Shown in pieces: positions 37,770 through 40,941 of a DNA stretch of 40,941 bases. Every line of letters starts with the position of its first letter. The first letter of the stretch is position 1. The notes beneath the pieces are model-generated. The model was not told where the DNA came from. It saw only the letters and a list, made by a program, of their open reading frames with translations, and did no database searches. Both the position numbers and the translations under genes were made by a program. The DNA lies in IMG/VR virus record IMGVR_UViG_3300049847_000484, positions 1 through 40,941 of that record. One strand, written 5' to 3'. The DNA comes from a virus.

Positions 37770-37987
37770 TTATCCCTCAGTGCTTGTGAAATAATCCCGC
37801 GTAGAAGTGCAACCTGTCCTTCGAGAGCTGCAATGCGGGCGTTTGCTTCAATAATTTGTTTATCTAGTGAAGGATTAGGCTTCTTGTATGGCTCTTTTAG
37901 AAGGCTTGGAGACCGATGCAGCCACTCCCCTTTATCAGAGTCCCAAAGGAAAACATGATCAGGTTGTTTCTTTTTACGTGTGCTCAT
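37766..37987 (-). CDS. Hypothetical 73-aa protein with coiled-coil end
   Basis: A basic start (MSTRKKKQPDHVFLWDSDKG) is followed by a helical, likely coiled-coil C-terminus (KQIIEANARIAALEGQVALL). ATGA overlap with the lipoprotein gene upstream. It may oligomerise; no family recognised. Confidence 0.62.
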   Translation of the reverse strand: MSTRKKKQPDHVFLWDSDKGEWLHRSPSLLKEPYKKPNPSLDKQIIEANARIAALEGQVALLRGIISQALRDK

Positions 37988-38265
37988 CTCTTGTCCCTCA
38001 GTGCTCTGCAGATCAGCAGGCTTTCTTCTGGGTTCTTGGTGTTAACGGCGTGATAAACCTTGCGTCCGGCTTTGTCTTCATACTCTTCCCAGGAGATTTG
38101 GCAGCTTTTGCCTTCATTTACATCCCAAGCCCTCACGTGCTTCCCAAAACACTCGCCAAGCTCACGGCATGATGCTGCGAAGTCGCCACGACGGACCCAC
38201 TCGCGGACCTCTGCCGGCTTAGGGGAGCAGGACGTGAGTAGGAGTGTCAGAGCTATGAGCCTCAC
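37984..38265 (-). CDS. Small lipoprotein (93 aa)
   Basis: The GTG start is followed by RLIALTLLLTSC, a short signal peptide with lipobox LTSC. The mature part carries four cysteines (ASCREL, GECFG, KSCQI, LICRA), probably two disulfides, and a mixed charge pattern. It overlaps both neighbours (GTGA upstream, ATGA downstream). It should be exported and anchored in the envelope; receptor masking or superinfection exclusion is a possible role, by analogy only. Confidence 0.75.
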   Translation of the reverse strand: MRLIALTLLLTSCSPKPAEVREWVRRGDFAASCRELGECFGKHVRAWDVNEGKSCQISWEEYEDKAGRKVYHAVNTKNPEESLLICRALRDKR

Positions 38266-38600
38266 AACACTTCAACCTTCTCACCTTGCTTGAGGCTGAG
38301 CCTCTTCTCAAGAGCCACACGCAGCGCCTTACTGTAGTCCAGCGTTCCATCAGCGTTGAACGCACGCGGGAGTTCGTTGAGAGCTGCCATATCGATCGCG
38401 CGCTTGTCGGTGAAGTGGACATAACTTATGACGCCGTTGAAGCTGTACGACTTCAGCCGGTCACGCGCACGGTTAATAAAAATCACAGCCTCTTGCGGGC
38501 CGAGCTTCGACAGCGATACCTGGTGACGAGCAGCCTGCGCCGCAAGCCCCACGTGCGCGCCACGCATGTCAGCACCCAGGAACACGCGCACGGTCTTCAC
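38262..38600 (-). CDS. Hypothetical 112-aa protein
   Basis: The product starts with a strand and glycine turn (VRVFLGADMRGAHVGLAAQA), includes PQEAVIFINRARDRLKSYSF and ends in a basic helix. No motif was recognised. GTG start in a GTGA overlap with the upstream HTH-like gene; the stop overlaps the lipoprotein start. Confidence 0.65.
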   Translation of the reverse strand: MKTVRVFLGADMRGAHVGLAAQAARHQVSLSKLGPQEAVIFINRARDRLKSYSFNGVISYVHFTDKRAIDMAALNELPRAFNADGTLDYSKALRVALEKRLSLKQGEKVEVL

Positions 38601-38863
38601 TTGAATTCTCTTAGCAGCTGCCCGATTGAGGAGAGCGGCACTACGAACGCAACACCAGGAATGCGAGCCAGCTGCTGCCTCGGAGTCGGAGGGATTTCGG
38701 TAATCGTTACAGCAGGCTTAGTCTGCTTCACCCATGTGTAATAACTAGCAGGGAAAACCTTAGCGCTCTTACACGCCGCCGTTAGAGTCTGCCCCTCCGC
38801 TCTCATCTTGTCGACAAGAGCTACCTTCTGTTCCTTCTGATTTAACGTGTATTTTTTCGACAT
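38597..38863 (-). CDS. Small HTH protein resembling IS3-type transposase N-terminus (88 aa)
   Basis: Residues 10-48 have the helix-turn-helix pattern of transposase orfA proteins: KVALVDKMRAEGQTLTAAC then KSAKVFPASYYTWVKQ. The remaining part (Pro/Thr-rich, then PGVAFVVPLSSIGQLLREF) is not transposase-like, and no orfB or terminal inverted repeats lie nearby, so this is not an insertion sequence. It is probably a phage DNA-binding regulator. It overlaps the upstream 83-aa gene by 95 bases. Confidence 0.65.
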   Translation of the reverse strand: MSKKYTLNQKEQKVALVDKMRAEGQTLTAACKSAKVFPASYYTWVKQTKPAVTITEIPPTPRQQLARIPGVAFVVPLSSIGQLLREFK

Positions 38864-39020
38864 GCAGGCCGCTTAATGAGTTTAGCTTTGCAATGTCAAT
38901 GTGTAATTTTTCAGCCTCTTCTAATGTCAAAGGCTTACGTGTTCTATCAAGCAAAGATAATAGTGCCGCACGTTCTAATTTATAACTTAATTGATTCTTT
39001 AAACGTGATTTCCAGTTCAT
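38769..39020 (-). CDS. Hypothetical 83-aa basic protein
   Basis: The start MNWKSRLKNQLSYKLERAAL is basic and helical, followed by TLEEAEKLHIDIAKLNSLSG. The last 30 residues overlap the HTH gene and look like read-through (GSSCRQDESGGADSNGG). The first nine codons lie in a 25-bp segment duplicated at 39264-39288. ATGA overlap with the upstream gene. Function unknown. Confidence 0.58.
   Translation of the reverse strand: MNWKSRLKNQLSYKLERAALLSLLDRTRKPLTLEEAEKLHIDIAKLNSLSGLHVEKIHVKSEGTEGSSCRQDESGGADSNGGV
38996..39020. repeat. 25-bp direct repeat, copy 1
   Basis: Bases 38996-39020 are identical to 39264-39288, 268 bp apart. Both copies contain a gene start (ATG AAC TGG AAA on the minus strand) and both are preceded by TGAAGC with a one-base difference. 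The segment between them is the 81-aa gene. Confidence 0.85.
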
Positions 39021-39262
39021 GCTTCACCACCTAATAGTCTAAACAAACGTTCATCCTGCTCGCAGAGCTGGCGCGCAAACCTCTCTGCCTCCGCTACCGA
39101 ATGGAACTTATAAGGGAGCTCCTCTGCCACTTGGCTCCCGTCTAACTCCTCTAAAGCTCGAAGCATCCCATAAGTGCCATCCGAGTTTATAATAACGCAG
39201 TACTCAAGCTCGCGTCTGGACGGCAGCGTAAACGCGTGACCTCTTCTTTGAGCAGCCATCAT
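39017..39262 (-). CDS. Hypothetical 81-aa protein, flanked by 25-bp repeats
   Basis: The product begins MMAAQRRGHAFTLPSRRELE and has YCVIINSDGTYGMLRALEEL and FHSVAEAERFARQLCEQDE, an alpha/beta pattern like many small phage proteins that pair a short beta sheet with a helix. The start (39262 or 39259) overlaps the stop of a 9-codon fragment. Flanking by direct repeats suggests it was inserted as a unit. Confidence 0.65.
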   Translation of the reverse strand: MMAAQRRGHAFTLPSRRELEYCVIINSDGTYGMLRALEELDGSQVAEELPYKFHSVAEAERFARQLCEQDERLFRLLGGEA

Positions 39263-39288
39263 GTCTTTAAACGTGATTTCCAGTTCAT
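39259..39288 (-). pseudogene. Nine-codon remnant of the 83-aa gene start
   Basis: The frame MNWKSRLKT then TGA repeats the first eight codons of the gene at 39020. It is created by the 25-bp duplication at 39264-39288, overlaps the RNA ligase stop by ATGA and runs into the ATG of the 81-aa gene. It looks like the left-over start of a gene displaced by insertion; it may still carry ribosomes to the next start. Confidence 0.6.
39264..39288. repeat. 25-bp direct repeat, copy 2
   Basis: This is the second copy of the segment at 38996-39020. It spans the stop codon of the RNA ligase gene and the start of the 9-codon remnant. Confidence 0.85.
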
Positions 39289-40184
39289 TGCTTCAGCCTT
39301 TCCTTGTACCACTGAGCTAGCCCGCGAGTCGTCGATTGTTTGACCTTAGGCCATGCCCACTGCAGAAGCATCTCCTTCATCTCGTCTGCACACTCTTTTA
39401 AAATATCTTCCGGGACTTCATTCAGCAAAAGCCCAATGTCTTTTGGCGAGCTCTCGAGCCGTCCAGAATCACGCAACCGCTCAACAGCCTTTGTCCAGCG
39501 CTGCTCGCAGCGAAGCATAGAGCCAAGAGTGGTTACAATATCAACAGAACTGGGGTTTGAAATGCCCCACTCGATTGTGTGCTTCTCTTTGAAATCCTCA
39601 GAGACGAACTTCGCCATCACGACTTTTTTATCCCGCCCGAACACGTCGTAGGCAGCGGGCTTGACCACCACACCTTCGATCTTAGCAAGCCCTAGGACGC
39701 TAGTAGTGTCCATGAACCGCACCAACTCATGCGGCCCATCAAGCTTCCCTTGATAGAAGAGAGGCGTGATCTCAAACCCTAAACGCGCACACTCAGCCTC
39801 TTTCTGCTCACGCGTTAAGTACCCCTCCACTCCTTCAGTGGAAATGTCGAAGACGATGAAGTGATTCGCAGGCGTCCTGGCGTATTCAAGAGCATTGTGC
39901 TTGGGTTTAGCCAAGAACTCCGCACGGTAAGTCCACCCAGGAGTAAGCCGATTTGCAAACGACTGAGCAGAGCTCACTCCAAGAGCAAACATGTGGTTAG
40001 TGGCTGGGACCGGAATCGACACGCCCTTGCTACGACACAGAAACTCACCCGACTGGGTGACTCCAAAACTAAACTGACTGCCGTCAATCTTCTCTTCAAC
40101 AATCACTGGCCCGCTGAACAAATCACGCGCTACAGCGTGGTCTACAGCGTAGAGACTGGGATAACTATGCAAACTGAGTTCCAT
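39285..40184 (-). CDS. RNA ligase (Rnl2-like nucleotidyltransferase)
   Basis: All covalent nucleotidyltransferase motifs are visible: motif I VEEKIDGSQF with adenylated Lys32, Ia CRSKG, III WTYRAEFL and FIVFDI, IV EGVVVK, V VVMAKFVSEDF. A helical C-terminal domain of about 100 residues (LRCEQRWTKAVERL) follows, as in Rnl2-type enzymes. The length of 299 aa fits. It joins 3'-OH and 5'-phosphate RNA ends, using ATP. The ATG at 40184 overlaps the lipoprotein stop (TAATG) with GGAG eight bases upstream; a GTG at 40193 is less likely. No polynucleotide kinase accompanies it. Repair of tRNA cut by host defence is the usual job of phage RNA ligases. Confidence 0.87.
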   Translation of the reverse strand: MELSLHSYPSLYAVDHAVARDLFSGPVIVEEKIDGSQFSFGVTQSGEFLCRSKGVSIPVPATNHMFALGVSSAQSFANRLTPGWTYRAEFLAKPKHNALEYARTPANHFIVFDISTEGVEGYLTREQKEAECARLGFEITPLFYQGKLDGPHELVRFMDTTSVLGLAKIEGVVVKPAAYDVFGRDKKVVMAKFVSEDFKEKHTIEWGISNPSSVDIVTTLGSMLRCEQRWTKAVERLRDSGRLESSPKDIGLLLNEVPEDILKECADEMKEMLLQWAWPKVKQSTTRGLAQWYKERLKQ

Positions 40185-40941
40185 TACTGACACTCCACCA
40201 CTTCTTCAACCTGCTTAAGCAACTCCGTGCACGCAGGCGCGACCTTCACGCCAGTGCCGCTTCCGCCACCCAATGTCCAGTAGTGCTGGCGCTGGATCCG
40301 GCCCATGATCGCAGCGTAACGAGTAGCGAACGCCGGGCAGTACTTAGATAAACGCTGGAACTCAAGCGGCTCGCCTGAGCCGAAGTTCTGTAGATCAGAG
40401 ACAGGACAACGCGTGTTACTCCCGCCGAACTCGTTCCACAGACACTCAGGGTCATCCTTACCCTTACCCTTGAACTGATCAAACAGCGCACGCAGCACAC
40501 TCGATCCAGTCGATGCCAGCGAGTCGTACGATGTCTGATGCACGCCAGCCTCAGTGCCAGCTGCGCGAGAGTCCTTGCACGCACTACCAGCACGGTCACA
40601 ACCACAGCACCAACGCCCACCACTCTCTGCCAGCGCCATGCCAACCATGATCGAATACATCGAGCGCATGGGAGGGTCGGAGAGCTTGATTTTGCCACGG
40701 TTGGCGAAGTACGTGATCGCGTCTTTTGATTCAGAGCCAGGAGACATACCCGCTTCCTGACCGCAGACGGTAGCAGCATAGGTCAGCACGTGCCCTAGAA
40801 GGAACGCCTTAGGCGGGTAGTCCTCGTCGCCACTGATGTCGGTCTTGAGACATTTAGATGAAGCCACCAGAGCCTCTATACGGGCTTTGGACGGGCCGAC
40901 AGCGGTGGGGGTGGGAGAAGGGAGGGGAGAGGGGGAAGGAG
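40184..40941 (-). CDS. Lipoprotein with Cys-rich lysozyme-like domain, C-terminal part (starts at 132 across the join)
   Basis: This is the larger part of the 285-aa lipoprotein that starts at 132. After the Pro/Ser/Thr linker encoded at the contig end (PSPTPTAVGPSKA), the domain contains MVGMALAESGGRWCCGCD, LWNEFGGS and YCPAFATRYAAIMGRI. The ALAESGGRW segment recalls the catalytic-Glu motif of lytic transglycosylases/lysozymes (E-S-G), and about ten cysteines suggest disulfides in an exported protein. This enzyme call is tentative. Taken alone, the window would suggest a GTG start at 40867, but no stop intervenes upstream and the lipobox lies on the other side of the join. It is followed by the RNA ligase (TAATG). 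Confidence 0.72.
   Translation of the reverse strand, partial: PSPSPLPSPTPTAVGPSKARIEALVASSKCLKTDISGDEDYPPKAFLLGHVLTYAATVCGQEAGMSPGSESKDAITYFANRGKIKLSDPPMRSMYSIMVGMALAESGGRWCCGCDRAGSACKDSRAAGTEAGVHQTSYDSLASTGSSVLRALFDQFKGKGKDDPECLWNEFGGSNTRCPVSDLQNFGSGEPLEFQRLSKYCPAFATRYAAIMGRIQRQHYWTLGGGSGTGVKVAPACTELLKQVEEVVECQ
40910..40941. repeat. Terminal direct repeat (right copy)
   Basis: Identical to bases 1-32; see the left copy. The tract is purine-only on the plus strand except one T, with G-runs that could form a G-quadruplex. On the minus strand it codes for the Pro/Ser/Thr linker of the lipoprotein. Confidence 0.9.

Noticed and set aside
38597-38863. Insertion sequence of the IS3 family
   Set aside because: No orfB, no inverted repeats and no target duplication around it; the 25-bp repeats nearby bracket another gene.
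1-40941. tRNA genes, rRNA genes and CRISPR arrays
   Set aside because: No cloverleaf-like segment or regularly spaced repeat array was seen in the two long intergenic regions; a covariance-model search was not possible.

Overview
This window is the genome of a tailed bacteriophage with podovirus-type virion genes, assembled as a circular contig. The first and last 32 bases are identical (1-32 and 40910-40941), so the unique circle is 40,909 bp. One gene, a lipoprotein, reads in frame straight across the join, which independently supports circularity. The genes follow the P22/T7-like plan: small and large terminase, portal, scaffold, coat protein, a gp4-like adaptor, a gp10-like tail hub, ejection proteins and tail fibres. 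No long tail-tube or tape-measure gene is visible. Four proteins carry lipobox signals, which points to a bacterial host, probably Gram-negative, but the host genus cannot be named from the sequence.

Layout. (1) 431-883 is a non-coding control region with a hairpin, repeated motifs and a candidate leftward promoter. (2) 884-2189 (+) is a three-gene operon with ATGA junctions: a small protein, a lipoprotein and a catalytic-domain-only tyrosine recombinase. (3) 2190-2520 is a convergent intergenic region with T-rich DNA and CAGATG-type repeats, a candidate origin or terminator. (4) 2521-4917 (-) holds a Prim-Pol/D5 primase-helicase and a small HTH regulator. (5) 4947-10824 (+) is a DNA metabolism and recombination operon: Sak4-like ATPase, SSB-like protein, SF2 helicase carrying an intein, VRR-NUC nuclease, YqaJ exonuclease, a free-standing HNH nuclease and a zinc metallopeptidase. 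(6) Everything else lies on the minus strand, running from about 430 through the join and down to 10721. It starts with a secreted protein and a lipoprotein, then RNA ligase, about 18 small coupled genes, an EEP phosphoesterase, a dNMP kinase, packaging and head genes, a terminator after the coat gene, fibres and appendages, lysis genes, tail hub, and finally the ejection proteins.

How it works together. The right-reading operon and the primase-helicase supply replication and recombination; no DNA polymerase or RNA polymerase gene is present, so the phage must use the host enzymes. The leftward unit supplies packaging, virion and lysis functions. The tyrosine recombinase and the small repressor-like protein leave a temperate or plasmid-like state possible, but no att site was found.

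The most unusual element is at 7032-7946. An intein interrupts the SF2 helicase directly after motif VI, and its central part contains a complete HNH endonuclease in the +1 frame while the intein frame stays open throughout. This is a nested, out-of-frame homing endonuclease instead of the usual in-frame fusion.
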